A stretch of DNA of 64,000 bases from Rhodococcus sp. Z13 (GCF_025837095.1 NZ_CP107551.1:1160352-1224351); one strand, 5' to 3'; positions 8,441 through 17,813 are shown, numbered from the stretch's first letter. Program-made: numbers and translations. Notes: a model not told the origin generated them from the sequence alone.

Positions 8441-8712
8441 GTGATGACCTTCTTGTTCGCGCGTACGCCGTGCTCGGTCGTTCGGGCCCGCGGGACGAAC
8501 CCGGGGTCGAAGCGACCGCGCACCGATTCCGGAAGCGGGAACGGTGTGGACGCGGGACGGTGCACTCATACGGATGAATCCACCGGAGCCCGTGAGCCGG
8601 CTCTTTCCATCATCCCAGTTCACGGGCGTTTTCGCAGGTGTGGATTCGCTCACCCGCAAGGCCGTGTCCGCGATTCGCGGTGCCCCAGGGGATCTCGTGC
8701 TCGAATGGATCC

Positions 8713-9951
8713 ATGGGTGATCGAGAACACGATCGGTCCCGCCGGGAGAAACGCATCCGCCACACCGCGGAGCGCATCGCCCGGCGGGAGGGACACCGGG
8801 TCGCGCGCCTGCCGAAGGGCGGTTCGGCGACGGCGTTCCCGCTCACCTATCTGCGCACCGGGCCGCGCGGACGGACGCCGGTGGTGATGATCCCCGGCGG
8901 TCCGGGTCTGGCGTCGGCGGTGCCCTACCGGTCGCTGCGTGCCCTCGCCGCACGCGAGGGACTCGACGTGCTCATGGTCGAGCACCGCGGGATCGGACTG
9001 TCGCGGCGCGACGAACGAGGTGTCGACCTGCCGAGGGCGGCGGTGACCGTCGTCGAGGCCGTCGACGACATCGCCGCGGCACTCGACCACGCGGGGGTCT
9101 CGCAGGCGGTGATCTACGGATCGTCGTACGGAAGTTGTCTCGCACAGGGTTTCGGGGTGCGGCATCCCGATCGGGTCGCTTCGATGGTGCTGGACTCCCC
9201 GATGTGGAGCGTCGAACAGGATCTCGCCACGGTGCGTGACTATCGACGGAAACTGTTCCTCGGCAACGACACCCGAGCGGACCGCGGGCTGTCCGAGGTC
9301 GTCCGGCGTGCATTGGCGAGCGATCTGCCCGGCGACGAGGTGACCGACATCGTCCAGATCGTCTACGAGTTCGCCGGACCGGACGTGCTGCGCGACCTGC
9401 TCGAGGCCCGGTTGCGGGGGCGGCTCCGGCGGACCTGGGCGGCGGTGTGCCGCCTCGCGAGGGCGGAGGCCGAGAACCCGTACGTGCCCTACTGTTTCGA
9501 AGCCGACCTCGTCGAGGACATCATGTACCGCGAACTCGGTTTCGGGTTGCCACCGGACGGTGAACCCCTCGACCCGCAGGTGCTCTTCGCGAAAACCGGT
9601 CCCCATCCGGAGTTCTCCGGTGAGCCCTTCGACTTCCCGCGTCGGGTACGGGAATTCACCTGGCCGATCGCGGTCCTGTCGGGGGAGCGGGACCTGCGGA
9701 CCCCGCCGCCGATCGCCGACCGCATCGCCGCGACGGTACCCACCGCGACCGTCGTGCCCGTCGCCGGAATGGGGCACAGCGCTCTCGACACGCATCAGTA
9801 CGTGGCCGTGCGGGTCGCGGCGGCGATGACCGACGGTGCCCACGGCAGCCTCGGGGCGATGGTCCCGGTGCTGTCTCGCCTGCCGAGGAAGGGCGGGCCG
9901 AACGTGCTCGGCCGGCTCGTCGCGACCGCGGTGGTGCTCGGCGGGCGGTGA
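8713..9951 (+). CDS. Alpha/beta hydrolase, proline iminopeptidase-like (S33)
   Basis: A frame of 412 residues starts at ATG 8713; an upstream GTG at 8638 is possible. The oxyanion region VVMIPGGPGLAS and the nucleophile elbow YGSSYGSCL are those of prolyl-aminopeptidase-type hydrolases. Further on are the acid (SGERDLRTPPPIA) and the catalytic histidine (VAGMGHSALD). It is likely cytoplasmic, as no signal peptide is seen. The substrate could be an N-terminal proline peptide or a small ester or amide. The last codons and the stop lie inside a 26-bp tandem repeat. Confidence 0.85.
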   Translation: MGDREHDRSRREKRIRHTAERIARREGHRVARLPKGGSATAFPLTYLRTGPRGRTPVVMIPGGPGLASAVPYRSLRALAAREGLDVLMVEHRGIGLSRRDERGVDLPRAAVTVVEAVDDIAAALDHAGVSQAVIYGSSYGSCLAQGFGVRHPDRVASMVLDSPMWSVEQDLATVRDYRRKLFLGNDTRADRGLSEVVRRALASDLPGDEVTDIVQIVYEFAGPDVLRDLLEARLRGRLRRTWAAVCRLARAEAENPYVPYCFEADLVEDIMYRELGFGLPPDGEPLDPQVLFAKTGPHPEFSGEPFDFPRRVREFTWPIAVLSGERDLRTPPPIADRIAATVPTATVVPVAGMGHSALDTHQYVAVRVAAAMTDGAHGSLGAMVPVLSRLPRKGGPNVLGRLVATAVVLGGR

Positions 9952-10025
9952 CCGCGGTGGTGCTCGGCGGGCGGTGACCGCGATGATGCTCGGCGGGCGG
10001 TGACCGCGGTGATGCTCGGCGGGCC
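9922..10025. repeat. Four tandem copies of a 26-bp unit spanning a stop codon
   Basis: The units begin at 9922, 9948, 9974 and 10000, with core ACCGCGGTGGTGCTCGGCGG. The copies differ at one to three bases. The first two cover the last residues and the TGA of the hydrolase gene (TAVVLGGR-stop). The remaining copies repeat that end beyond the stop. The unit length is not a multiple of three and there are no spacers, so it is neither a coding repeat nor a CRISPR. Confidence 0.9.
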
Positions 10026-10125
10026 GTAGCCCCGCGGCGCGATCGGCGCACGCGGTACGGGGCCGTTTGGCATGATCGACTGGCCCGGACGGACCGGGCC
10101 GCAGCATCCCGGCAGGAGTCGACGA

Positions 10126-11154
10126 GTGGCGGAGGACGGAACGGACACGGCGCCGCGCCCGCGCAGGCGCATCGGCCGCCTGATCCTGCTGGCGTTCGTC
10201 GTCGTACTGGTCCTGGCAGCGGCCGCCTTCGTGTTCACCCCGGTGCCGGGGGCACTGATCGTGCGGGCGGTGTTCGAACGTGACGCCCGGCAGCAGACCG
10301 AGAAACTCGCCGTGGACGCACCCGAGACCGATCTCGTCGCGAACCTGCAGTACCGCGAGGGTGATCCCGACGCCTACCTCGACGTCTACACCCCGAAAGG
10401 CACCACGGCGGTACTGCCCACGATCGTGTGGACGCACGGCGGTGCCTGGCTGTCGGGCAGCCGCGCCGACTACGCCGGCTACTACCGACGGCTCGCCGAC
10501 GCGGGCTTCACCGTCGTGTCCCTCGGCTACTCCCTCGCGCCGGAGCACCGATATCCCACCGCGGTGCACCAGCTCGCCGACGCCCAGGCCTACCTGCTCG
10601 ACCACGCCGACGAACTGCACATCGACACCCACCGCATCGTGCTCGCCGGCGACTCGGCCGGTGCCCAGCTGAGCTCGCAGATGGCCGCGGCGATCACCGA
10701 CAAGGAGTACGCCGCGCAGGCCGGTATCGACCCCGCTTTCACCCCCGAGCAGCTGCGCGGAGTCGTGCTGAACTGCGGTCTCTACGACGTCGCCGCCCTC
10801 GAGGGCGGGAGCGGACTGATCGGCTGGGGCATCGAGCAGGCCATGTGGGCCTACACCGGGGCCCGGGACTTCGCGTCCTCCGATGCCGCCCGGCTGATGT
10901 CGACCCTGGACATCGTGACCGCCGACTTCCCGGCGACCTTCATCACCGGAGGCAACGCGGACCCGCTCACTCCCAAGCAGTCGAAGCCGCTCGCGGAGAA
11001 ACTCACACGCCTCGGCGTCGAGGTGGACGCCCTGTTCTATCCCGACGACCACATCCCGGAACTGGCACACGAGTACCAGTTCGATCTGTCGACGCCGGAC
11101 GCCCGCGCCGCGCTGGAACGGACGATCGACTTCGTCCGCAAGGTCACCGCGTAG
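10126..11154 (+). CDS. Membrane-anchored alpha/beta hydrolase (BD-FAE/HSL-like esterase)
   Basis: The protein has 342 residues from GTG 10126, which has AGGAG seven bases upstream. An N-terminal basic stretch and one hydrophobic helix (about 13-38) form a signal anchor, so the catalytic domain is probably outside the membrane. The oxyanion motif HGGAW (about 105-109), the nucleophile elbow GDSAG (about 180-184), a late Asp (NADPLT) and His (DDHIPE) make the carboxylesterase triad. The family is the BD-FAE/arylesterase-like group. The stop overlaps the convergent DJ-1 gene by 11 bp. Confidence 0.88.
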   Translation: MAEDGTDTAPRPRRRIGRLILLAFVVVLVLAAAAFVFTPVPGALIVRAVFERDARQQTEKLAVDAPETDLVANLQYREGDPDAYLDVYTPKGTTAVLPTIVWTHGGAWLSGSRADYAGYYRRLADAGFTVVSLGYSLAPEHRYPTAVHQLADAQAYLLDHADELHIDTHRIVLAGDSAGAQLSSQMAAAITDKEYAAQAGIDPAFTPEQLRGVVLNCGLYDVAALEGGSGLIGWGIEQAMWAYTGARDFASSDAARLMSTLDIVTADFPATFITGGNADPLTPKQSKPLAEKLTRLGVEVDALFYPDDHIPELAHEYQFDLSTPDARAALERTIDFVRKVTA

Positions 11155-11848
11155 CCAGGTCGGCGACGACCCGCTCGGCGAGCGGGCGCGACGACGCCGG
11201 GTTCTGACCCGTGTAGAGCCGTCGGTCCACCTCCACGTTCGGCTGCCACGCCTCGGCGGAGGTGAAGATCGCGCCGGCCTCCCGCAGCCGGTCCTGCAGC
11301 AGCCACGGCGCCTTGTCCGCCAGTCCCGCCTGGGCCTCCTCCAGATTGGTGAACGCGGTCAGCCGGTATCCCTCGAACAGCCAGCGGCCACCCGAGCCGA
11401 AGGCCGGCAGGAGAGCGGCCGGGGCGTGACACACCATGGCGACGACCTTGTCCGCCTCGACGAAGTGCCGCACGAGCTCACCGAAACGCTCGTCGACGGC
11501 GAGATCCTCCATCGGACCGTGCCCGCCGGGCACGAACAGCAGGTCGTAGTCGTCGGCGCTCTGCTCCCCGAGGACGACGGCACCCTCCAGGACGGGCCGC
11601 AGATCCTCGAGGGACTGCTTCAACGCGGCGACGCGGTCCTCGCCACCGGCGGCGTCGGGTTCGAGGCTCGCCGCGTCCACGACGGGGGTGCGGCCCCCGG
11701 GCGTCGCCAGGGTGATGTCGAATCCGGCCTCGTCGAAGACGCTGTACGGCTCGACGAGTTCCTCGGCCCAGAATCCCGTGGGATGCCGGGTGCCGTCCTG
11801 CAGGGTCCAGTGGTCGGCGGCACTGACGACGAACAGAAGTTTCGGCAT
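11144..11848 (-). CDS. DJ-1/PfpI-family protein (Hsp31-like)
   Basis: This is a 234-residue single-domain protein. The nucleophile-elbow cysteine sits in VAMVCHAPAALL (about residue 140). The preceding acidic strand FVPGGHGPMEDLA and the AAD start region match Hsp31/glyoxalase-III-type members. Such proteins detoxify methylglyoxal or act as protein/nucleotide deglycases or chaperones; which applies here cannot be read from sequence. Its length equals that of bacterial DJ-1/PfpI 'type 1 glutamine amidotransferase domain' proteins. It is convergent with the esterase gene. Confidence 0.88.
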   Translation of the reverse strand: MPKLLFVVSAADHWTLQDGTRHPTGFWAEELVEPYSVFDEAGFDITLATPGGRTPVVDAASLEPDAAGGEDRVAALKQSLEDLRPVLEGAVVLGEQSADDYDLLFVPGGHGPMEDLAVDERFGELVRHFVEADKVVAMVCHAPAALLPAFGSGGRWLFEGYRLTAFTNLEEAQAGLADKAPWLLQDRLREAGAIFTSAEAWQPNVEVDRRLYTGQNPASSRPLAERVVADLATR

Positions 11849-11921
11849 GGCGGACGTCCTCTCGACGGATGGTCGTTTCCCGGCTGCGTACCCGCGGGTG
11901 GTTCGTCCTACCCCCGGGACA

Positions 11922-11959
11922 CGAATCGCCGGGCCCGGCGGAGCGGGCCCGGCGATTCG
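11922..11959 (-). terminator. Perfect 16-bp hairpin after the ferritin-like gene
   Basis: The arms CGAATCGCCGGGCCCG and CGGGCCCGGCGATTCG enclose a 6-base loop 13 bp beyond the stop of the minus-strand gene at 11973. A Rho-independent-like terminator without a U tract is the likely role. Confidence 0.75.
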
Positions 11960-11972
11960 CGGTCGGTGTGCG

Positions 11973-12932
11973 TCAGACCCCGACGACGTCCTGCGCGATG
12001 GCGGCCAGACGGGTCTGGGCTGCGGAGATCACGCCGTGCCGGTCCTTGTGGGCCTCCTCGTAGGCCACGATCGCGCGGATGTCCGCGGGTTCGGTCAGAT
12101 CCTTCACCGCGGCCACGGCCTTCGGCACGGTGAGATCGTCGTAGTCGCGGATGGGCAGTTCCTCGGCGGTGAGGACACCGGTGGCGCTGCGAGCCCGGTG
12201 CAGGGCGTCCGCCGCACCGTCGGCACCTTCGCGCCGGCTGACCCGCTCGGCGGTCTCGAGGGCGGCATCCCGGGACGCGGTCAGCGTCCGGGCGGCGACG
12301 TCACCGGCGTGCGCGCCGCGGGAGAGCAGCGACTCGATGCGCGGCCGCGTGGACCGGGCCACGTCGATCGCGCGGTCGATGCCGCGGGTCGACCAGGTGA
12401 CCGGGGCGTTGACCAGACGCACCGCCGCGCCGGCCGCCGCCTGGAAGGGGGTGCGCCGCAGGGCGGCCGGACCACCGAGGGCCTCCTCGGCGATGACGGT
12501 CGTCAGCCACTCGACGGTGGCGGTGTGCGCGGTGACGAGACGGTCGGCCAGGGTGACGACGGACCTGTGCCCGCCCGCGGTGGCCAGCGCCTTGACGTAG
12601 CGGGCGCGGTCGAGCAATTGGTGCTCGAGCGCCAGATCGGACAGCAGGGCCTCGTCGAACGGCTGGGCCTGCTCGGTGAGGGTCTTGACCATGACGGCCG
12701 CGCGGCCCAGGAAGGGGCCGACCACATCGGGCAGACCGCCCAGATCGCGGATGGCCTCCTCGATGGCGACCGCCCGGATCCGGCAGTTCTCGGCGTTCTC
12801 GGTGAGCTCCTTGCGGACCGCTTCGGTACGAGCCTGGGCGACACGGGTTTCGGCCACCTGGGTCTCGGCATGGGTCAGTTCGTGGAGTGTGCGCAACTGT
12901 GTGAGCAACGCGGGGATACGGTTCTCGGTCAT
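11973..12932 (-). CDS. Ferritin-like/DUF8129-type protein
   Basis: The protein has 319 residues; ATG 12932 has GGAGG upstream and was preferred over a longer frame. Residues 1-135 are amphipathic helices (LRTLHELTHAETQVAETRVA...) resembling ferritin-like bundles. The middle is Ala/Arg-rich. The C-terminal 60 residues (LPIRDYDDLTVPKAVAAVKD, then VAYEEAHKDRHGVI) match the DUF8129 module seen in actinobacterial envelope and lipid-droplet proteins. No signal peptide or clear diiron ligand set was identified. The function is unknown; the domain call is from recognition of the LPIxxYDxLT pattern. Confidence 0.7.
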   Translation of the reverse strand: MTENRIPALLTQLRTLHELTHAETQVAETRVAQARTEAVRKELTENAENCRIRAVAIEEAIRDLGGLPDVVGPFLGRAAVMVKTLTEQAQPFDEALLSDLALEHQLLDRARYVKALATAGGHRSVVTLADRLVTAHTATVEWLTTVIAEEALGGPAALRRTPFQAAAGAAVRLVNAPVTWSTRGIDRAIDVARSTRPRIESLLSRGAHAGDVAARTLTASRDAALETAERVSRREGADGAADALHRARSATGVLTAEELPIRDYDDLTVPKAVAAVKDLTEPADIRAIVAYEEAHKDRHGVISAAQTRLAAIAQDVVGV

Positions 12933-13236
12933 CGTGCGTTCGCCTCCTTCGCACTGGAAGAGCCGGCGATCTACCGGCGAATTCACATCGATCGGCTACA
13001 CGACGTGACAACTGGCGCTTACCCGGCACGATCTCCTGCTAACGTTTATGTGACCCATGACACAGCTGTTGTCGGTGGGTGGCGTCGCGTCCGCCTCTCG
13101 GGGCGACACGAGTCACAGTTGTGCCGGTTTGGGTCCGCGGCACCCGGGGAAACTTTCGGAGCACGAACCGCGAACGACCGTGAGGCTCGGGCGGATCGCG
13201 ACAGAATCGCACAGCGAACAGGAAGCGGGGGACAGG
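12933..13236 (+). other. 304-bp intergenic region with long leader of the 13237 gene
   Basis: This gap separates divergent genes. It contains an imperfect palindrome (GACACAGCTGTTGTC at about 13060) and a GC-rich leader of over 150 bases before 13237. I see no open frame with coding character and no confident riboswitch match. Confidence 0.4.
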
Positions 13237-13512
13237 ATGACCACGGCAGCACCCGCCATGACCCCGACGGCGCCCGCTGTCCCGGCCGCGACCGTCGGGC
13301 GGCCCGCGGTCGCGAAACCGGTCTCACCGGCACGACCCGCCGACGACCCGCCCCCGCTGCTCGAACACCCCCTCGCCGGTGCGGTGATCCTGCTGGTGCT
13401 CATGGTCCTCGGCTGCGTGGCCGCGACGGCGCTCACCGGTTCGATCGGGACGGGACTGGCCTTCGCCGGCATGATCGGCGGTGCCACAGCACTTCTCGTC
13501 GCCCTCATCTAG
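13237..13512 (+). CDS. Small two-helix membrane protein
   Basis: The protein has 91 residues. ATG 13237 follows a purine-rich GGGGGACAGG. The first half is an Ala/Pro-rich cytoplasmic segment. Two hydrophobic helices follow (GAVILLVLMVLGCVAATALT and TGLAFAGMIGGATALLVALI) separated by a short Gly/Ser turn. No family was recognised. It is followed 22 bp later by the DUF2505 gene, so the two may be co-transcribed. Confidence 0.7.
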   Translation: MTTAAPAMTPTAPAVPAATVGRPAVAKPVSPARPADDPPPLLEHPLAGAVILLVLMVLGCVAATALTGSIGTGLAFAGMIGGATALLVALI

Positions 13513-13534
13513 GACCTCGCCGGGAGCCGTCACC

Positions 13535-14038
13535 GTGCCGAAGAAGTTCTCCTTCACCTCCGCGCTGGACCACGACGTCGAACGGGTGCATGCCACCCTC
13601 ACGAACGAGGAGTTCTGGAAGAACCGGATCGCCGCGAGCCCCACCGGCGACGCCGAACTCGAGGTGCGCGTGTCCGGCCCCGGCACCATCTCGCTGACGA
13701 TGGCCGACAGCATGGGCACCTCCGGACTGCCGTCCGTCGTGCGCGGAGTGCTGCCCGGCCCCCTGGTCATCGAACGCGCCGACGAGTGGGGTCCCCTCGA
13801 CGGGGGGATCGCGCACGGCGTCCTCACCGGCGGTGCACGGGGGCTGCCGATCACCGTCTCCGCTCGCTCCGAACTGCGCGCCGGCGACACCGGCGGCACG
13901 GTCGTCGAGGTGCACGGAGAGGCCACCGTGAAGGTGCCGCTCGTCGGCGGAAAGATCGAAGGACTGATCGTGCAGCTGGTCGAGAGCATGGTCCGCAACG
14001 ACAGCCGTGAGATCGACACCTGGCTCGCGGACTCCTGA
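13535..14038 (+). CDS. DUF2505 family protein (START/SRPBCC-like)
   Basis: The protein has 167 residues from GTG 13535, with CGGGAG upstream. It begins KKFSFTSALDHDVERVHATL, typical of the actinobacterial DUF2505 family. That family has the SRPBCC/START helix-grip pattern with alternating strands (LEVRVSGPGTISLTM) and a C-terminal helix (VQLVESMVRNDSREIDTWL). The ligand and role are not known for the family. A hydrophobic-ligand carrier is the usual structural suggestion. It lies downstream of the small membrane protein gene. Confidence 0.8.
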   Translation: MPKKFSFTSALDHDVERVHATLTNEEFWKNRIAASPTGDAELEVRVSGPGTISLTMADSMGTSGLPSVVRGVLPGPLVIERADEWGPLDGGIAHGVLTGGARGLPITVSARSELRAGDTGGTVVEVHGEATVKVPLVGGKIEGLIVQLVESMVRNDSREIDTWLADS

Positions 14039-14162
14039 ACCCGCTCCCGGAACTCGGCCACTGCGCCGGATTCGTCCCCTCCGCCCGCTCACGGCGGCGG
14101 TGATCGGCGACACACCGTACGAGGTCGTTGTTCCCCGACCTGCGGGAGCGCACCATCGGACC

Positions 14163-14360
14163 ATGTCGGCGCCGTGGAACGAGGACGGCGGCTTCGCGTG
14201 GGAACGCCGCGAGGCCGGATACACCTGGGAGCAGATCGGCAACGAACTCGGCTGTCCCGCGCATGTCGCGCGGGACCTCGGAGAGCGCTACCACGCCGAG
14301 TTCAGCGCCCGGATCTCGCGGGACCAGCTCCCGCTGTTCGATCTCGCCCCCGACAGCTGA
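14163..14360 (+). CDS. Short helix-turn-helix-like hypothetical protein
   Basis: A 65-residue frame starts at ATG 14163. WERREAGYTWEQIGNELGCP followed by AHVARDLGERYHAEF looks like a short winged or tri-helical DNA-binding unit of the 'resolvase HTH' type. The C-terminus ends LPLFDLAPDS. No partner or target is evident. Codon use is normal for the window, which supports it being real. Confidence 0.6.
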   Translation: MSAPWNEDGGFAWERREAGYTWEQIGNELGCPAHVARDLGERYHAEFSARISRDQLPLFDLAPDS

Positions 14361-14387
14361 CCACCCTCCACCTGCGTCGTGCTCGCC

Positions 14388-14455
14388 CTGTCCGTGCGGT
14401 GTGACTGTCCGTGCGGTGTGACTGTCCGTGCGGTGTGACTGTCCGTGCGGTGTGA
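14388..14455. repeat. Four perfect tandem copies of a 17-bp unit
   Basis: The unit CTGTCCGTGCGGTGTGA is repeated without interruption at 14388, 14405, 14422 and 14439. It lies 27 bp after the short HTH gene stop and ends 46 bp before the recC start. Each copy carries TGTGA. It may sit in the recCBD promoter or leader. Confidence 0.92.
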
Positions 14456-14501
14456 TAAGCCGTAGCGGACGGAACCGAGCGACGACGAGGGAGAACGACG
14501 A

Positions 14502-17500
14502 GTGCTGATCCTGCACCGTGCGGAACGCACCGACGTGCTGGCCGATGCGCTCGGGGAGGTGCTCGCGAAGCCCCTCGACGACCCGTTCGCCCCCGAGGTC
14601 GTCGCCGTGCCCGCCCGCGGCATCGAGCGCTGGCTCACCCAGCGACTGTCCGGCATTCTCGGCGCGCCGGTGAACCCCCGACGCGTGGCGCGTGTCGAAG
14701 GCGACGGCGTCGCCGCGAACATCCGTTTCCCCTCCTCCATGCGGCTCGTCGACGAGGCCCTCGCCGCCGCGTCCGGCATCGACGCCGACGACGACCCCTG
14801 GCATCCCTCCCGGATGCTGTGGACGCTGCTCGACGTGATCGACGAGTGCGTCGGGGAACCGTGGTGCGCCACCCTCGCCCGGCATCTCGGCAACGGCAGC
14901 GACGACCACCGGGCCGGACGCCGTTACGCGACGGCCGCACACCTCACCGCGCTGCTGCGCAGCTACGGGCTGCAGCGCCCGGAGATGATCGCCCGCTGGG
15001 CGGCGGGGGAGGACACCGACGGCACCGACGCGCCCCTGGACGACCACCTGCGGTGGCAGGCCGAACTGTGGCGGCGGCTGCGGGCCCGGATCGGTGCCGA
15101 CAGCCCCGCCCAGCGCCTCGGCGACCTCTGTGCCCGGCTGCGCGCCGAGCCCGACGTCGTGGATCTTCCCGAACGTCTCTCGGTCTTCGGCCCCACCCGG
15201 CTCGACACCGTCCGCCTCGACGTGCTGTCCGCGCTCGCCGAGCACCGCGACGTGCACGTCTGGCTGCCGCACCCGAGCCCCGTGATGTGGCAGAACCTCG
15301 CCGGACGGCCGTCCTCGCTGCGCCGCGCCGACGACCGCAGCGCGCTGCGGGTCCGGCACCCCCTGCTCGCCGCGCTCGGCCGCGACGTGCGCGAATTCGA
15401 GGCGCGGCTCTCCGCCCTGGACTGCACCGAGATCGTCCACCCCTCCCCGGAACCACCCGCGACCCTTCTCGGCCGGCTGCAGGCCGACCTGCGCGACGAC
15501 CGTGCCCCCGGACCCGGCTCGGCGACCGCCGACGGCACCGTCGTCATCCACGCCTGCCACGGCCCCACCCGGCAGGTCGAGGTGCTCCGCGAATCGCTGC
15601 TGCACCTGTTCCAGGACGATCCCACCCTCGAACCTCGCGACGTCGTCGTCATGTGCCCCGACGTCGAGACCTACGCCCCGCTCGTCCACGCGGCGTTCGG
15701 CGCCGGGGTGGGTGAGCACCCCGGCCACACCCTGCGGGTCCGGCTCGCCGACCGCGCACTCGGCCGTACCGACCCGGTGCTGGCGGTGGTCACCGAACTG
15801 CTCCGCCTCGCCGACGGTCGCGTCACCGCCAGCGAGGTGCTCGACCTCGCGGCCACCGCGCCCGTGCGCCGCAAGTTCGGTTTCGACGACGACGAACTCG
15901 AACGGCTGCAGCAGTGGACCGCGGAAGCCGGCGCCCGGTGGGGGCTCGGATCGTGGCAGCGCAAGTCCTTCGGCCTCGGCGAGTTCGTGCAGAACACCTT
16001 CGGTACGGCCCTCGACCGCATCCTGCTGGGCGTGGCCGCCGACGGCACCGACGGCGACTGGCTCTCGCTGGCCCTGCCCCTCGACGACGTCGACAGCAAC
16101 GACATCGACCTCGCCGGCCGCTTCGCCGAGTACATCGACCGGCTGACGGTGGTGCTGCTCGGGCTCCGCGGTCCGCAGCCCGCGACCCGCTGGGCGGCCG
16201 AACTGACCCGCGGCATCGACTTGCTCTGCGATCTCCCCGCGGCCGACGCATGGCAACTCGACCGTGCCTGCCGCGAGATCGCCGAGGCGGTCGAACATGC
16301 CGGCGAGATCCGTTTGGGTCTGAGCGACATCCGCTCGATGTTCGCCTCCCGGCTCGCCGCCCGGCCCTCGCGTTCCAACTTCCGCACCGGCGAACTCACG
16401 GTGTGCTCGATGGTGCCCATGCGGTCGGTGCCGCACCGGGTGGTGGTGCTCCTCGGTCTCGACGACGACGTCTTCCCGCGCACCGCACACACCGACGGCG
16501 ACGACGTGCTCGCACAGAATCCGTGTATCGGTGAACGGGATTCGCGCAGCGAGGACCGGCAGCTGCTCCTCGACGCGCTGCTGGCCGCGCAGGAACGGGT
16601 GCTGTTGTTCCACACCGGCGCCGACGCCGTCACCGGAGCGGCACGGCCCCCGGCGATCCCGCTCACGGAGATCCGCGACGTGGTCGCGACGATGACCGGA
16701 CTGCCGGCCGACGACGAGCGGATCGTGCGCCGGCACCCGCTGCAGCCCTTCGATCCACGCAACTTCCGCGCCGACGACCCGTTCGGATTCGACACCGCCG
16801 CGCTCGCCGGCGCACGGGCGGCCCACAGCTCACCGTCGGGCCGACCCGGACGCATCGCCGAACTCGTCGCGGCGCTGCCCGCAGTCGAGCGCACCGACGT
16901 CGACCTCGACGAACTCGTCGCCTTCCTCACCCACCCCAGCCAGGGTTTCCTGCGCCAGCGCCTCGGCATCCGCATCCCCGATGCAGAGGAGGGCATCACC
17001 GACGCCCTCGACATCGAACTCGACGGCCTCGCCCAGTGGAAGCTCGGCGACCGCATGCTCGAGAAGCGCCTGGCCGGCATGTCCCAGGCGGCCTTCCGCA
17101 GCGCGGAGTGGCGCCGCGGCACCCTGCCGCCCGCGACCCTCGGCGGCAAGGTGCTCGACGCCGTGACCGACAACGTCGAACGGCTGGTCGCCGCGTGCTC
17201 CGGCGTGCACACCGGCCCGTCCCGCACCGTCGACGTGCGCGTCGACCTGGGCGACGGCCGGCGGGTCACCGGCACGGTCGGTGGTGTCCACGGCTGCGTC
17301 CTGGCCCGCAGTACCTACTCGCGGCTGGCCCCGAAACACCGGCTCGAGGCGTGGATCCGGCTGCTCGCCGTCGTCGCCTCGGGGCATCGAGGAGAGTGGC
17401 GGGCGGTTACCACGGGGCGAAGCGGCTCGCGGTCGTGGCGCTCCACCTTGCACCCTCCGGCCGACGCCGCCGGAATTCTCGCCGTGCTCGTCGACCTGCG

Positions 17501-17813
17501 TGATCGTGGGCTGTGTGCGCCGTTGCCGATGACGACCAAGGCTTCGGCCGTGTACGCCGATCGTCGTTACCGCGGCGATTCCGTGGACATGGCGCTCGCT
17601 GCCGCACGGAAGGAATTCGGAGGCAACTTCGGTGACGGGACGGACCGGCACGTGACCTACCTGCACGGGTCGGGCGTCACGCTCGACCGGCTCGCCGCCG
17701 ACCCGCCGCGTCCCGACGAGGCGGCCTGGTTCGACGAGCCGAGCCGCTTCGGGGTGCTCGCACGACGACTCTGGGAACCCCTGCTGGCCTCCGAGAACCA
17801 GGGGCGCCCGTGA
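14502..17813 (+). CDS. recC: Exonuclease V (RecBCD) gamma subunit
   Basis: The protein has 1103 residues, close to the 1122 of E. coli RecC. It begins LILHRAERTDVLADALGEVL, with the conserved VAVPARGIERWLTQRLSGIL shortly after. Central motifs include VVVMCPDVETYAPLVHAAFG and RSVPHRVVVLLGLDDDVFPR, typical of the inactivated helicase core of RecC that scans for Chi. It starts at GTG 14502 and overlaps recB by GTGA. The product holds RecB and RecD together in the cytoplasmic double-strand-break end-processing complex. A 17-bp tandem repeat lies just upstream. Confidence 0.95.
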   Translation: MLILHRAERTDVLADALGEVLAKPLDDPFAPEVVAVPARGIERWLTQRLSGILGAPVNPRRVARVEGDGVAANIRFPSSMRLVDEALAAASGIDADDDPWHPSRMLWTLLDVIDECVGEPWCATLARHLGNGSDDHRAGRRYATAAHLTALLRSYGLQRPEMIARWAAGEDTDGTDAPLDDHLRWQAELWRRLRARIGADSPAQRLGDLCARLRAEPDVVDLPERLSVFGPTRLDTVRLDVLSALAEHRDVHVWLPHPSPVMWQNLAGRPSSLRRADDRSALRVRHPLLAALGRDVREFEARLSALDCTEIVHPSPEPPATLLGRLQADLRDDRAPGPGSATADGTVVIHACHGPTRQVEVLRESLLHLFQDDPTLEPRDVVVMCPDVETYAPLVHAAFGAGVGEHPGHTLRVRLADRALGRTDPVLAVVTELLRLADGRVTASEVLDLAATAPVRRKFGFDDDELERLQQWTAEAGARWGLGSWQRKSFGLGEFVQNTFGTALDRILLGVAADGTDGDWLSLALPLDDVDSNDIDLAGRFAEYIDRLTVVLLGLRGPQPATRWAAELTRGIDLLCDLPAADAWQLDRACREIAEAVEHAGEIRLGLSDIRSMFASRLAARPSRSNFRTGELTVCSMVPMRSVPHRVVVLLGLDDDVFPRTAHTDGDDVLAQNPCIGERDSRSEDRQLLLDALLAAQERVLLFHTGADAVTGAARPPAIPLTEIRDVVATMTGLPADDERIVRRHPLQPFDPRNFRADDPFGFDTAALAGARAAHSSPSGRPGRIAELVAALPAVERTDVDLDELVAFLTHPSQGFLRQRLGIRIPDAEEGITDALDIELDGLAQWKLGDRMLEKRLAGMSQAAFRSAEWRRGTLPPATLGGKVLDAVTDNVERLVAACSGVHTGPSRTVDVRVDLGDGRRVTGTVGGVHGCVLARSTYSRLAPKHRLEAWIRLLAVVASGHRGEWRAVTTGRSGSRSWRSTLHPPADAAGILAVLVDLRDRGLCAPLPMTTKASAVYADRRYRGDSVDMALAAARKEFGGNFGDGTDRHVTYLHGSGVTLDRLAADPPRPDEAAWFDEPSRFGVLARRLWEPLLASENQGRP

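Noticed and set aside
13013-13236. Possible c-di-AMP (ydaO) riboswitch before the small membrane protein
   Set aside because: The leader is long and GC-rich, but the conserved ydaO motifs could not be found by eye. A covariance-model search would decide.
9922-14455. Tandem arrays at 9922 and 14388 as CRISPR
   Set aside because: Units are contiguous with no spacers and no cas genes are present.
13851-16826. 991-residue minus-strand frame
   Set aside because: Antisense to recC and the DUF2505 gene; composition is typical of the shadow frame of GC-rich coding DNA.
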